Counted from the first letter of the stretch, positions 17,698 through 27,368 are shown. The stretch is DNA of 40,703 bases from Chitinophaga pinensis (GCA_945863605.1 CAMAZP010000029.1:1-40703); one strand, 5' to 3'. The notes: generated by a model from the letters alone, not told the origin. Made by a program: numbers and translations.

Positions 17698-17705
17698 TAC
17701 TTTTG
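17698..17705 (+). promoter_or_regulatory. Promoter -7 element TACTTTTG for the MarC-family gene
   Basis: An exact TAnnTTTG match, 19 bases before the ATG at 17725. A TTTG at 17681-17684 is only 13 bases upstream, too close for a normal -33 element. Confidence 0.45.
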
Positions 17706-17724
17706 CAAAAAAAATAGTTGAGTA

Positions 17725-18366
17725 ATGTTCTCAACTAAACTAACATTAATGTTTACACTTTTTATTACAAGTTGTATTTCGCTTTTCTCATTGATAAATC
17801 CATTGAGTGCTATACCCGTTTTTATTTCATTAACATCAGGTTATTCTGACTCTTATTTGCGACAAACAATCAGAAAAACAGCAATATATATTTTTATAAT
17901 TTGTGTTGTTTCCTTTTTTTTGGGAAATTATATCCTTGAATTTTTTGGAATTTCGATTCATGCATTGAAACTTGCAGGTGGAATCGTAATCTCTAGATCT
18001 GGATTTTTATTGTTAAACTCTCAACATAAAAATGACATAAAAGGTGAATTAAAAAAGGAATCAATGGTTAAAGAAGATATTTCTTTTAGTCCTTTGGCCA
18101 TGCCTCTTTTAGCAGGGCCTGGCTCAATTTCATTATTAATTAATTTATCGCTCACAACAAATACATTCTATGAAAAGACAATTTTAGTGATTGCAATCTT
18201 AGCAGTTAGCTTAGTAATATTCTTTATTTTTTATCTAGCTCCAAAAATTTTAAAGTATTTAGGACAAGCTGGGATTCGCTCCATGTCAAAAATCATGGGA
18301 TTTATTGTTCTTTCTCTTGGAATTCAGATGATTGTAGACAGTTTAAATATACTCCTTAAGTTATAA
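17725..18366 (+). CDS. MarC/NAAT-family inner membrane protein
   Basis: A 213-residue protein with about six hydrophobic membrane segments and the family features FSLINPLSAIPVFISLT near the N-terminus, ALKLAGGIVI in the middle and PLAMPLLAGPGSISLLI at about residues 120-140. MarC-family proteins are integral inner membrane proteins of largely unknown substrate. The original link to multiple antibiotic resistance in E. coli was not upheld, so no resistance role should be read into it. Length is normal. It reads divergently from the oxoamine synthase and stands alone. The SRSGF segment replaces a more usual glycine-rich stretch, which I would treat as minor divergence. Confidence 0.88.
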   Translation: MFSTKLTLMFTLFITSCISLFSLINPLSAIPVFISLTSGYSDSYLRQTIRKTAIYIFIICVVSFFLGNYILEFFGISIHALKLAGGIVISRSGFLLLNSQHKNDIKGELKKESMVKEDISFSPLAMPLLAGPGSISLLINLSLTTNTFYEKTILVIAILAVSLVIFFIFYLAPKILKYLGQAGIRSMSKIMGFIVLSLGIQMIVDSLNILLKL

Positions 18367-18496
18367 AAGTGATTTATATAAAATTTCCAAAACACATTAA
18401 CATTTATAATAAAATACATAATAGATTCATATATTGTTAATCACAACATGACATAAATTAAAACTCAAAAATTAATCTAATATCATTTCTATTATT

Positions 18497-18504
18497 TACT
18501 TTTG
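18497..18504 (+). promoter_or_regulatory. Promoter -7 element TACTTTTG before a small ORF
   Basis: An exact TAnnTTTG match 40 bases upstream of the ATG at 18545. No gene other than the 34-codon ORF lies downstream on this strand before uvrA sequence begins on the other strand. Confidence 0.4.
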
Positions 18505-18544
18505 AACTGGATTTGATTTAATCACTTACTAAATTTTAATTATT

Positions 18545-18649
18545 ATGAGTAGAGAACATAGTAAAAGAAGCACTATGGCGCTTACAATAGCAATTCTTGC
18601 TTTGGTATTTTCTTTCATTAATTTATTTTTGCTGACTAGCAATCCATAA
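18545..18649 (+). CDS. Possible 34-residue single-pass membrane peptide
   Basis: The ORF encodes MSREHSKRSTMALTIAILAL... ending LLTSNP: a basic, polar N-terminus followed by about 20 hydrophobic residues, as in small bacterial membrane peptides. A consensus -7 element lies 40 bases upstream. Its last 27 bases overlap the 3' end of uvrA on the opposite strand. No family is recognised, and the only evidence is composition, promoter and position, so it could be a chance ORF. Confidence 0.45.
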   Translation: MSREHSKRSTMALTIAILALVFSFINLFLLTSNP

Positions 18650-21394
18650 TTTTTCTTTCAAAAACATTGCAGTTGGATTCTCATGAATTTTAACTAGATG
18701 TTCTGGTGTACCTGCAAATTGGATATTTCCTCCATTTTCTCCACCAACCGGACCAATATCAATAATATAGTCAGCACATTTAATAACTTCTGTGTTGTGT
18801 TCAATCACAACGACTGAATGACCTTGATCTATCAATGCGTTAAAAGCAATTAACAATTTATCAATGTCATAAAAATGCAAACCAGTTGTTGGCTCATCAA
18901 AAATAAAAAGTGTTGAAGGAGCATTAACTCCTTTAGATAAAAATGAGGCTAACTTAATACGTTGCGCTTCTCCTCCTGACATTGTGCTGGAAGATTGACC
19001 AACTTTCAAATAGCCTAAACCTACATCAACAAGTGGCTGAATTTTATCGACAATTTTTTGATCTAATTTGTCTTTTCCTTCTTTGAAAAATTGAAGTGCA
19101 TCTTCTAAACTCGTTTCTAGTAAATCAAAAATCGTTTTTCCTCGGTATTCAACTTCTAATGTTTCTGATTTGTAACGTTTTCCTTTACATGTATCACAAT
19201 TCAAATGAACATCGGCCATAAATTGCATTCCAACGGTAATTGTTCCTTCACCCTCGCACATTTCACAGCGTCCACCTTCTACATTAAAACTAAAAAATCC
19301 TGGTTTGTAGCCTCTCGCTTTCGCAATAGATTGACGCGAATAAAGTTCTCGTACATCGTCAAAAGCTTTTACATACGTAATCGGATTACTTCGTGAAGAT
19401 TTTCCAATTGGATTTTGATCGATGAATTCAACGTTTTTAATTTGTTTTAAATCTCCGCTAATTCCATCCATTTTTCCAATTAAATCGCTACTCAAACCTA
19501 ATTCTTTTCGAACAGCTGGGTATAAAATAGAACGAATCAAAGTCGATTTTCCTGAGCCTGAAACGCCAGTGATACAAACTAAACTATTCAGAGGTATGGA
19601 AACAGTTATGTTTTTTAAATTGTGTTGACGAGCTCCTTCAATTGTGATTTTATTGTTTGATTTTCTGCGTTTTGATGGTACCGCAATGAATCTTTTACCA
19701 GTTAAATATTCAGCAGTTAAACTATTGGTTGCACTTGTTAATTGTGAAAAGTCTCCTTGAAAAACAACTTCGCCACCAAAAATTCCAGCTTTCGGGCCAA
19801 TATCGATAATTTCGTCCGCTGCCTTCATCACTTCTTCTTCGTGTTCGACAATAATTACCGTGTTTCCTAACGATTTTAAACGTTGTAAAACACTAATCAA
19901 TCGTTCGGTATCTTTCGGATGCAAACCAATGGAAGGTTCATCTAAAACATACACCGAACCCACCAAGCTACTTCCCAAAGAAGTCGCCAAGTTAATACGT
20001 TGAGATTCGCCACCGGAAAGGGAATTTGCTGCGCGATTCAAGGTCAAATAACCCAAACCAACATCTTTTAAAAAGCCAAGTCGCTGTTGAATCTCTGGTA
20101 AAATACGTTTCGAAACTGTTCGGTCAAATTCATTCAATTCTAAATCGGAGAAAAATGAATATGCGTCTTCCACGGAAAGCAGAACCACATCTTGAATCGA
20201 TAATCCATTGATTTTAACGTTGGCTGCATCTCCTCGTAATCGTGTTCCATGACATTCGGGACAAAACGTTTTACCACGATAGCGTGACAACATCACACGG
20301 TATTGAATTTTATAAGTTTGTGTTTCTAAAAATTTAAAGAAACTAGTCAATCCTTCAAAGTGTTGATTTCCAGTCCAAAGAAGCTGTAATTGTTCTTTCG
20401 TTAATTCTTTAATTGGACGATGAATTGGAAAGTCAAATTTCTTTGCATTAAAAGTTAACGCTTTCAAATATTCACCCATCGAATCGCCCTTCCAAGGAGC
20501 AATTGCTCCCTCGTAAACGCTCAAGTTTCGATTTGGAAAAACAAGTTCTTCGTCAATTCCAAGTACCATTCCGTAACCTTCACACGTTTTACATGCTCCA
20601 AAAGGATTGTTGAAAGCAAAGAAATGGACATTAGGTTCTTGAAATTCAATACCATCCAACTCAAAGCGATTGTTAAACCATTCGATATTATTTTCATGAA
20701 GAATTCCACAATTTCCTTTCCCTTCTGTGAAAGCGATGGATACTGAATCCGATGTGCGTGAAAAATTGTCCTCGTCTGAGAAATTGGTAGTAATTCTATC
20801 GACCACTAAATACAATTCCTTGGAGTGGTTCAATTCCTTTAGATCTTCAATCAAATAGAATTGCTCGTCGTAATAAACACGTGTAAAACCTTGTTTGTAA
20901 ATAACATCCAGTTTTTTCAAGTCGCAATCAATTGGACAAAGCACAGCTATCTTACTATTTTCAGGTAAAGCTTTCAAATAATTGATAACGTCGGTAGTTG
21001 TATGTTTTTTGACTTCCCCACCGCTTTTGGGTGAATAGGTTTTACCGATTCGAGCGAATAATAATTTTAAGTAATCGTAAATTTCTGTGGTTGTACCGAC
21101 AGTAGAACGTGGATTATTGGTAATTACTTTTTGTTGAATAGCAATAGATGGCGCAATTCCTTTGATGTAATCGGCTTCGGGTTTATTTAGTTTTCCTAAA
21201 AACTGACGCGCATACGAAGACATACTTTCAATAAAGCGTCGCTGTCCCTCAGCATAAACAGTATCAAAAGCCAAGCTCGATTTTCCAGAACCAGAAACAC
21301 CGGTAATCACCACTAATTTTCCGTGAGGAATATTAACACTTAGATTTTTTAAATTGTGGACACGTGCCCGTTTGATTTCTATAAAATTATTCAT
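18623..21394 (-). CDS. uvrA: Excinuclease ABC subunit A
   Basis: A 923-residue UvrA, the damage-sensing ATPase of nucleotide excision repair that loads UvrB. It has two ABC modules: Walker A GVSGSGKSSL at residues 32-41 and GVSGSGKSTL near 610, with signature motifs LSGGESQRINLA near 460 and MSGGEAQRIKLA near 805. Zinc-binding CxxC pairs are ACKTC near 266, CPEC near 380, and CEMC with CDTC near 708-737. Length is close to the usual ~940. A -7 element TAATTTTG sits only 5 bases before the ATG, suggesting a leaderless mRNA. No LexA-type operator was recognised. uvrB is not in the window. Confidence 0.97.
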   Translation of the reverse strand: MNNFIEIKRARVHNLKNLSVNIPHGKLVVITGVSGSGKSSLAFDTVYAEGQRRFIESMSSYARQFLGKLNKPEADYIKGIAPSIAIQQKVITNNPRSTVGTTTEIYDYLKLLFARIGKTYSPKSGGEVKKHTTTDVINYLKALPENSKIAVLCPIDCDLKKLDVIYKQGFTRVYYDEQFYLIEDLKELNHSKELYLVVDRITTNFSDEDNFSRTSDSVSIAFTEGKGNCGILHENNIEWFNNRFELDGIEFQEPNVHFFAFNNPFGACKTCEGYGMVLGIDEELVFPNRNLSVYEGAIAPWKGDSMGEYLKALTFNAKKFDFPIHRPIKELTKEQLQLLWTGNQHFEGLTSFFKFLETQTYKIQYRVMLSRYRGKTFCPECHGTRLRGDAANVKINGLSIQDVVLLSVEDAYSFFSDLELNEFDRTVSKRILPEIQQRLGFLKDVGLGYLTLNRAANSLSGGESQRINLATSLGSSLVGSVYVLDEPSIGLHPKDTERLISVLQRLKSLGNTVIIVEHEEEVMKAADEIIDIGPKAGIFGGEVVFQGDFSQLTSATNSLTAEYLTGKRFIAVPSKRRKSNNKITIEGARQHNLKNITVSIPLNSLVCITGVSGSGKSTLIRSILYPAVRKELGLSSDLIGKMDGISGDLKQIKNVEFIDQNPIGKSSRSNPITYVKAFDDVRELYSRQSIAKARGYKPGFFSFNVEGGRCEMCEGEGTITVGMQFMADVHLNCDTCKGKRYKSETLEVEYRGKTIFDLLETSLEDALQFFKEGKDKLDQKIVDKIQPLVDVGLGYLKVGQSSSTMSGGEAQRIKLASFLSKGVNAPSTLFIFDEPTTGLHFYDIDKLLIAFNALIDQGHSVVVIEHNTEVIKCADYIIDIGPVGGENGGNIQFAGTPEHLVKIHENPTAMFLKEKLWIASQQK

Positions 21395-21399
21395 CGTAA

Positions 21400-21433
21400 C
21401 AAAATTAACAGTTGAACAGGAATGGAGTTCAAA
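21400..21433 (-). promoter_or_regulatory. Promoter for uvrA, likely giving a leaderless transcript
   Basis: The minus strand has TTTG (21430-21433), 22 bases, then TAATTTTG (21400-21407). The last G is 5 bases from the uvrA ATG (21394), so transcription would begin at or within a base or two of the start codon. Confidence 0.5.
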
Positions 21434-21456
21434 TTATTTGCAAAAGAATTTATCCT

Positions 21457-21464
21457 TATTTTTG
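21457..21464 (+). promoter_or_regulatory. Promoter -7 element TATTTTTG for the NhaC-family gene
   Basis: An exact TAnnTTTG match ends 13 bases before the ATG at 21478. A TTTG at 21437-21440 lies 16 bases upstream, a little short for a -33 element. It reads divergently from the uvrA promoter within the same 83-bp gap. Confidence 0.45.
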
Positions 21465-21477
21465 GTAAAATCTATTT

Positions 21478-22956
21478 ATGTTAAAAGACACGCGCGCACC
21501 TCATTTTTTGGAAGCAATTTTTCCTATAATTGTTTTGATTGGCCTACTTGCATTGAATGTAGTTCTATATAAAGACAACGCCACTTATGGTCCGAATCAA
21601 ATTGCTTTAATTGTGGCTGCTGTTTGTGCTGCTATTGTTGGCGTACGTTTGGGATATAAATGGGAACACATTCAAAAAGGGATGATAAAAAGTATCAATT
21701 CTGCTATGTCTGCTGTTTTGATTTTATTGGTAATTGGTGCTTTGAGTGGAACTTGGATGATTTCAGGTGTGGTTCCAACAATGATTTATTACGGGTTAAA
21801 AATAATGCATCCAAGTTACTTTTTAGTGGCAGCAGTTATCATAAGTGCTATTGTTTCGCTCGCAACGGGAAGTTCTTGGAGCACAGTTGCAACGGTTGGT
21901 GTAGCGCTTTTAGGTATTGGTTCAGTGATGGGTATAAATGAAGGAATGATTGCTGGAGCGATAATTTCTGGAGCTTATTTCGGAGATAAAATGTCTCCAC
22001 TTTCTGACACCACCAACTTAGCACCAGCGATGGCAGGAACGGATTTGTTTACACATATTAGGTATATGATTTTAACAACTGCTCCAACTTTATTGGTTAC
22101 ATTAATCATTTTTGGAGTAATTGGTTTGACCTTATCAACGGATAACAACACAGCAGGTGTAAACGAATTATTGAAAGCAATGGAAAGTAAATTCAATATT
22201 TCTCCCTTCTTATTTTTAGTTCCCGTTTCTGTTTTTGTTTTAATCTATTTCAAAGTGGATGCTTTGCCTGCTTTGTTTGTTGGAACAGTCGTTGGAGGAA
22301 TTGCTGCTATTATTGCTCAACCTCAAATTATAAAAGAACTTACGGGGATTTCAAACGATTATTTAAAAGCATCTTACACAGCAATCATCAATGCGATGTC
22401 AGGGGAAACGGTTATTGTAACCAAAAATGACGCTGTCGATAAATTGTTAACTACCCGTGGAATGAACGGGATGCTCAATACAATTTGGTTGATAGTTTGT
22501 GCAATGTGTTTTGGTGGAGCAATGGAAGTTTCTGGTTTATTGAAAAAAATTACTTCAACGGTTATTCGAAAAGTAGAAACAACGGGAAGTTTAATCGCTA
22601 CAACAGCAGCATCTTGCGTATTTTTCAATGCAACGGCCTCCGATCAATATTTAGCAATCGTAGTGCCTGGACGAATGTTTGCAAAAGAATTTAGAGATAG
22701 GGGTTTGAAGCCAGAAAACTTAAGTAGAACATTGGAAGACTCTGGAACAGTAACTTCTGTTTTATTCCCTTGGAATACTTGCGGAGCTGCACAAGCATCG
22801 GTACTTCACGTTGCGACTGGAACTTATTGGATGTATTGTTTTTTCAATATTTTAAGTCCAATCACAACGATTATTTACGGTTATTTCAATATTAAAATTC
22901 GCAAATTTACACCTGAAGAATTGCTTGCTTTAAAAGAAGCTGAGAATGCCGAGTAA
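21478..22956 (+). CDS. nhaC: Na+/H+ antiporter, NhaC family
   Basis: A 492-residue polytopic inner membrane protein with about 11-12 hydrophobic segments. Family features include a conserved ATGSSWSTVATVGVAL segment, the YFGDKMSPLSDTTNLAP motif that carries acidic and polar residues of the ion path, and a C-terminal SGTVTSVLFPWNTCGA segment. NhaC antiporters exchange cytoplasmic Na+ for external protons; some relatives carry malate-lactate or tyrosine, so the exact ion is inferred. Length fits the family. It is a single gene converging with the TonB receptor; the 47-bp gap between them has no obvious terminator hairpin. Confidence 0.92.
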   Translation: MLKDTRAPHFLEAIFPIIVLIGLLALNVVLYKDNATYGPNQIALIVAAVCAAIVGVRLGYKWEHIQKGMIKSINSAMSAVLILLVIGALSGTWMISGVVPTMIYYGLKIMHPSYFLVAAVIISAIVSLATGSSWSTVATVGVALLGIGSVMGINEGMIAGAIISGAYFGDKMSPLSDTTNLAPAMAGTDLFTHIRYMILTTAPTLLVTLIIFGVIGLTLSTDNNTAGVNELLKAMESKFNISPFLFLVPVSVFVLIYFKVDALPALFVGTVVGGIAAIIAQPQIIKELTGISNDYLKASYTAIINAMSGETVIVTKNDAVDKLLTTRGMNGMLNTIWLIVCAMCFGGAMEVSGLLKKITSTVIRKVETTGSLIATTAASCVFFNATASDQYLAIVVPGRMFAKEFRDRGLKPENLSRTLEDSGTVTSVLFPWNTCGAAQASVLHVATGTYWMYCFFNILSPITTIIYGYFNIKIRKFTPEELLALKEAENAE

Positions 22957-23003
22957 ACCTATATTTTAACTATAATTTTGATTAAAAACAATCTCACACA
23001 AAC

Positions 23004-25397
23004 TTAAAACTCAAACTTAAAGTTAAAAACAGGCATAATTCCAAACATTAAAGCACTTCGAACTTCTTTCGTATAAGGGTCGAAGAAATAGCGATTGATG
23101 TTAAGTCGATTCGTAACATTTTGAATTTCAACGGCAATGCTAAAAGCCCATTTCTCATAATTAAAACGAATATTCGCTGAAATATCAGTTCTGAAATAAC
23201 TAGGAACGTGTTCACTGAAAGCTCTGTCATTATAGAGAATTTCATAGCCCGCATTAATGGAAGCTTGTTCGTTTATTGGTGTGTAGCGATTTCCTCCGCG
23301 CCAAGTAATTCGAGTATTTGCACCAATACTATTCTTTTTGTTTCTTCCAAACTTAAATTCATAACCTCCAAGCGCATTAAGCATATAGTTTCCATTGAAA
23401 CGTGTACTGCGCCAAATTCCATCACCCATCGTGTATTCCGATTGAAACAAAGAGCCAGTAAATAGGAAAAAGTAGTTTTTAGAAAAGAATTTTTCAACCG
23501 TAATTTCGACGCCATAATTTCTTCCAAAACCATTGTTTGCAAAAGTGGTGCGAGAGATTCCTGCACTAAAATTTAGAATACTTTCAACGCTTCCATTACT
23601 TGTGTCAACAGGAACATTGAAAAGATATTGATAGTAAATTTCAGATTTTAATCGCATATTTTCGCCAAAATTCCAATCGTAACCTGCAACTGCGTGAAAA
23701 GATTTTGTAAGACCAAGATTGAAATTGGGTTGCGTGTAACTAATACTGTCACTATAATTTCGAGCCAAATAAACGGAAATAGGTTCAATTCGACTATGCA
23801 ATCCTGCTCCTAAACTTACACTTTGTTTGGGTTGAAAACGCCACTGAAATCCAACTCGAGGTTCGATTGTTGTTTGTTTATTCAGCAAGAAATAGCTGCT
23901 ATGAAATCCAGAGTTGAGGTCGATTTTGTCTGAAATTTTAAATTTCCATTGTGCATATCCTTGAATCAATCCAGTATTTCCGTTTTCATCGACAAAAGTA
24001 CCAGATGCACCACTTGATAAATCAAGACCTTTGGATAGTACAGAGTAGAAGTATTGACTGTAAATTCCTCCTATTCGCAAAATATTTCTACTATTGAATT
24101 TATGATTTAGAAAGGTATTAATACGTGCTGTTTTGTAGGTAAATTGTTCTTGATAAGCTGTTTGTAATGCATAATCGTTGTTCAAAGAATCTAAACGATA
24201 GCGCAAGTCATCACCCGAAAGTGCCGCAACCGTTTTCATATATGATTTTTGATTCTTAAATAAATAAGTGTGCGTTATTCCTGTTGCACCAAGTAATTGA
24301 TAGTTGTTATCTTGATATCGATCTGATCTTCTATCCCAAGTTGTTGAATCTTTAACCGCTAATTCTCCAGCCGTTGAAAGTCCTCCTAATCCGAAAAGAG
24401 TGAAATTCCCCGCTTTTTTAGTTGGGAAGTAAAAATTATAACTCAAATCTTGAAATTGCGGGACAAGTGCATTTTCCACAATTGGTAAGCCTATTGCATT
24501 TAACATAATTAAGGTTGAATAACGATAATTGATTAGATAAGAGCCAGCGTATTTTTTACTGAATGGGCCTTCTAACGAACTTTGCATTCCTAAAATTCCA
24601 ACTTGAAACGAATATTCTCTTTTTTGGTAATTTCCTTTTCTGAATTTAATATCAAATACGCCTGAAAGCGCATTGCCGAATTCGGATGGAAATGCTCCTG
24701 TGTAAAAATCGGATGAACCTAAAATTTGGCTACTTAGAATACTAATTCCACCTCCAGAACCGCCTTCGCCATTGCTAAAATGATTGGGACTTGGAATTTC
24801 AATTCCTTCCACTCGCCATAACATTCCTCTTGCTGAATTGCCACGAACGATTATTTCGTTACTCGCATCGTTACTCGTGTTTACACCCGCAAATGAAACT
24901 GCCATTCGTGCCGGATCATTAAAACTTGCTGCATAGCGTTGTGTTTCTTCCACGTTAAAGGAACGCACACTTACAGTTGCCATTTCGTTTTGCGGTTTGT
25001 TTTTTGAATTTGCTTTAACAGTAACGGTTTCTAAATTCTTAATGCTTTCGCTTAACTCAATGTTGAGAATTAATTCTTTGCCACTCACCACCTGCACTTG
25101 TTGAAGTTTTGAATCTTCGTAACCAATGTAAGTAATTTTAAAATCGTATCGACCAATCGGAACTTTTTCAAGTGTAAAAAAACCATCCAAATCACTTGTG
25201 GTTCCTTGAGTTGGTGTTAGATTTAGAATGACAATCTTTGCTCCAAAAATGGGCGCTTTGGTATCTTCGTCAACAACACGTCCTTTAACCGTTTGGGTGA
25301 AAGTTTGAGCAAAAAAAGCGCTTGAATTAAACAGAAGAAAAACGAAAGCAATTAGTTGCCATATTCTTATTCTAATTTCTTTGGCTTTGAATTGCAT
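23004..25397 (-). CDS. TonB-dependent receptor with carboxypeptidase-regulatory-like N-terminal domain
   Basis: 797 residues. A signal peptide ends at about residue 30 (AFFA|Q). It is followed by a CarboxypepD_reg-like beta-sandwich at about 35-120 (VKGRVVDEDTKAPIFGAKI, YDFKITYIGYED). A plug domain at about 130-260 contains NEIIVRGNSARGMLWRVEGIEIP, and the rest is an outer membrane beta-barrel with alternating aromatic strands. Such receptors import large or scarce ligands across the outer membrane with TonB energy. No SusD partner follows, so a polysaccharide-utilisation role is not indicated and the ligand is unknown. A -7 element TATTTTTG lies 22 bases upstream. Confidence 0.88.
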   Translation of the reverse strand: MQFKAKEIRIRIWQLIAFVFLLFNSSAFFAQTFTQTVKGRVVDEDTKAPIFGAKIVILNLTPTQGTTSDLDGFFTLEKVPIGRYDFKITYIGYEDSKLQQVQVVSGKELILNIELSESIKNLETVTVKANSKNKPQNEMATVSVRSFNVEETQRYAASFNDPARMAVSFAGVNTSNDASNEIIVRGNSARGMLWRVEGIEIPSPNHFSNGEGGSGGGISILSSQILGSSDFYTGAFPSEFGNALSGVFDIKFRKGNYQKREYSFQVGILGMQSSLEGPFSKKYAGSYLINYRYSTLIMLNAIGLPIVENALVPQFQDLSYNFYFPTKKAGNFTLFGLGGLSTAGELAVKDSTTWDRRSDRYQDNNYQLLGATGITHTYLFKNQKSYMKTVAALSGDDLRYRLDSLNNDYALQTAYQEQFTYKTARINTFLNHKFNSRNILRIGGIYSQYFYSVLSKGLDLSSGASGTFVDENGNTGLIQGYAQWKFKISDKIDLNSGFHSSYFLLNKQTTIEPRVGFQWRFQPKQSVSLGAGLHSRIEPISVYLARNYSDSISYTQPNFNLGLTKSFHAVAGYDWNFGENMRLKSEIYYQYLFNVPVDTSNGSVESILNFSAGISRTTFANNGFGRNYGVEITVEKFFSKNYFFLFTGSLFQSEYTMGDGIWRSTRFNGNYMLNALGGYEFKFGRNKKNSIGANTRITWRGGNRYTPINEQASINAGYEILYNDRAFSEHVPSYFRTDISANIRFNYEKWAFSIAVEIQNVTNRLNINRYFFDPYTKEVRSALMFGIMPVFNFKFEF

Positions 25398-25419
25398 TTA
25401 AGAGTAGTTTATTGTTTCT

Positions 25420-25427
25420 CAAAAATA
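25420..25427 (-). promoter_or_regulatory. Promoter -7 element TATTTTTG for the TonB-dependent receptor
   Basis: The minus strand matches TAnnTTTG exactly, 22 bases upstream of the ATG at 25397. The gap 25398-25820 otherwise holds the dispersed repeat at 25535-25754 and nothing else I can recognise. Confidence 0.45.
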
Positions 25428-25534
25428 GCAACTTAAGTTTGAATTGGTAAATTAATTGAATCTTAACCTTCATTCTTAAAGGGTGAATAAATAGCCTAAA
25501 ACAAGATTAGAATATTAACCAAGAGCAAACGAAA

Positions 25535-25754
25535 GCGAAATTAATCGGCCTTGAATTTCATGGTTTTAGCTACTGAACTGAAACTGGTAAATTTTAAGGA
25601 TTTCTGTAAGAAGATCCGCCAAAATCCAGTTTCAGAAAGGAGTTAAAATTGTTCGTTACGAGTTGTAAGTAAAAACAGAATAATTAATTGCGAACAAAAT
25701 GAAATTTAGAGCCTTGATTTTTGGTTCTTTTGATCAAGCAAAAGAACGGTAAAA
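25535..25754 (+). repeat. Dispersed intergenic repeat, copy A
   Basis: About 220 bp shared with copy B at 29432-29662. Common blocks include TTTTAGCTACT, TTTCAGAAAGGAGTTAAAATTGTTCG, ACGAGTTGTAA and GAGCCTTGATTTTT. An inner inverted pair CTGAAACTGG (25578-25587) and CCAGTTTCAG (25626-25635) closes a 38-base loop. The right end is a 9-bp perfect hairpin GTTCTTTTG/CAAAAGAAC with loop ATCAAG (25724-25747). No coding sequence or transposase is inside. Strand is arbitrary; both copies have the same orientation in the window. Confidence 0.85.
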
Positions 25755-25820
25755 GTAATTTAAATGTAAGCATGGTTATACCAATAATTGCAAGTTAACA
25801 GTTTCCTAATATCAAAAATT

Positions 25821-27368
25821 CTATTTCCGTGCTTTCATCACCACATAAGGGATCAACAACTCTTCCAAAGAAATACCTCCATGTTGGAAGGTGTCGCTGT
25901 AATAATTCACGAAATGGTTGTAATTATTGGGATACACGAAGAAATCTTGTTCGCGGGCAAAAACAAACTCAGCTGACATTTTTATTTTTGGCAAAAATGC
26001 TTCTTGTGGATTTCGAACCACGAAAACATCTTTGGCATTGTAATTCAATCCTCGTCCAGCTTTGTAGCGAAGATTAGTATTCGTATTGCGCTCGCCTACT
26101 ATTTTCACAGGATTTTTCACGCGAATTGTTCCGTGATCGGTCGTAATTACTAATCGCATTCCAGTATCTGCAATTTTTTTAATGATTTCAAGTAAAGGGG
26201 AATGTTCCAACCAAGAAACAGTTATCGAACGATAAGCAGCTTCGTTTTCAGCCAATTCTCGAATAACTTCCATCTCTGTACGAGCGTGAGAAAGCATATC
26301 AACAAAATTGTATACAATAAAATTCACGTCGTTATCCTTAATTGTATTGAAATTATCGCCTAATTTTTTTCCTGCCTCAACGTTCGTGATTTTATGATAC
26401 GACCATTTTACATTCTTGCCTAAACGCTTCAAATTTGCTTCTAAAAAGTCTTTCTCGTGCATGTTTTTACCGCCTTCATCTTCTTCATTTTTCCATAAAT
26501 TAGGGAAACGTCTTTCAATTTCAGAGGGCAATAAACCTGCAAAAAAGGCATTTCGAGCGTAATGAGTCGCTGATGGTAAAATAGAGTAAATGATTTCCTC
26601 TTCTTCTTTTACAAAGTATTTTGTAAAAATTGGCTCTACCATTTTCCATTGGTCAAAGCGCAAATTATCGATAACTAAAACTGCTAGTTGCTCCTTGCCA
26701 ATTTTCGGTGCGATTTTATCTTTAATCAAGGAATGAATCATCTGCGGCGAATCTTCCGTTCCATTCATCCAATCCAAATAATTGTCTTCAATGAAATCTG
26801 CAAACAAGTGATTCGCTTCTTTTTTCTGCATTTCCAAGATTTCACGCATCCCAGAATCTTCAATTTTATCTAATTCTAATTCCCAAAAAACCAATTTTGC
26901 ATACAAATCGCTCCATTCTTGTGCATCTAATCGGCCATTTAGCAACATTCCCAACTGGCGAAATTCTTGTTGATAATTGGAATTCGTTTTTTGTGAAACT
27001 AATTTGCTGTGGTCCAAATTCTTTTTGATGCTCAATAAAATCTGATTTGGATTCACAGGTTTGATTAAGTAATCGGCGATTTTGCTACCGATTGCTTCTT
27101 CCATTATGTATTCTTCCTCACTTTTTGTAATCATCACCACTGGAACCAATGGATTGATTTCCTTTATTTTAGCTAATGCTTCTAAGCCGGAAATTCCAGG
27201 CATATTTTCATCTAGAAAAATGATGTCGTAGGATTTTTCTTGAACTTTATCGATAGCGTCCATTCCGTTTGTAACGGGGTCAACACTGTAACCTTTTGAT
27301 TCTAAAAATAGAATATGAGGTTTCAACAACTCAATTTCATCGTCCGCCCAAAGAATTTTACCCTGCAT
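25821..27368 (-). CDS. porX: T9SS response regulator PorX (receiver plus PglZ phosphatase-fold domain)
   Basis: 515 residues from the ATG at 27368; the frame is open to 27443 but the family begins MQGKILWADDE. Residues 1-120 are a CheY-like receiver with acidic pocket Asp9/Asp10 and phospho-acceptor Asp53 (FLDENMPG). The C-terminal part is a PglZ/alkaline-phosphatase-superfamily domain with likely zinc-site residues Asp234 (VIDNLRFD), Thr268 (PSATHYARNAF), Asp357 and His361 (NFVDMLSHA), Asp411 and His412 (TTDHG) and His496 (QHGGISLEE). PorX, paired with the kinase PorY, controls T9SS genes in Porphyromonas and relatives and is a nucleotide phosphodiesterase-type enzyme. PorY is not in the window. 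This gives a regulatory link to the many T9SS cargo genes here. It reads divergently from the HD gene. Confidence 0.95.
   Translation of the reverse strand: MQGKILWADDEIELLKPHILFLESKGYSVDPVTNGMDAIDKVQEKSYDIIFLDENMPGISGLEALAKIKEINPLVPVVMITKSEEEYIMEEAIGSKIADYLIKPVNPNQILLSIKKNLDHSKLVSQKTNSNYQQEFRQLGMLLNGRLDAQEWSDLYAKLVFWELELDKIEDSGMREILEMQKKEANHLFADFIEDNYLDWMNGTEDSPQMIHSLIKDKIAPKIGKEQLAVLVIDNLRFDQWKMVEPIFTKYFVKEEEEIIYSILPSATHYARNAFFAGLLPSEIERRFPNLWKNEEDEGGKNMHEKDFLEANLKRLGKNVKWSYHKITNVEAGKKLGDNFNTIKDNDVNFIVYNFVDMLSHARTEMEVIRELAENEAAYRSITVSWLEHSPLLEIIKKIADTGMRLVITTDHGTIRVKNPVKIVGERNTNTNLRYKAGRGLNYNAKDVFVVRNPQEAFLPKIKMSAEFVFAREQDFFVYPNNYNHFVNYYSDTFQHGGISLEELLIPYVVMKARK

Noticed and set aside
17725..18366. 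MarC-family gene as an antibiotic-resistance determinant
   Set aside because: The family's supposed resistance role was not upheld; there is no sequence basis for it.
25821..27368. PglZ domain as a sign of a BREX phage-defence system
   Set aside because: It is fused to an N-terminal receiver domain with the PorX architecture, and no BREX genes (pglX, brxC, brxL) are nearby.
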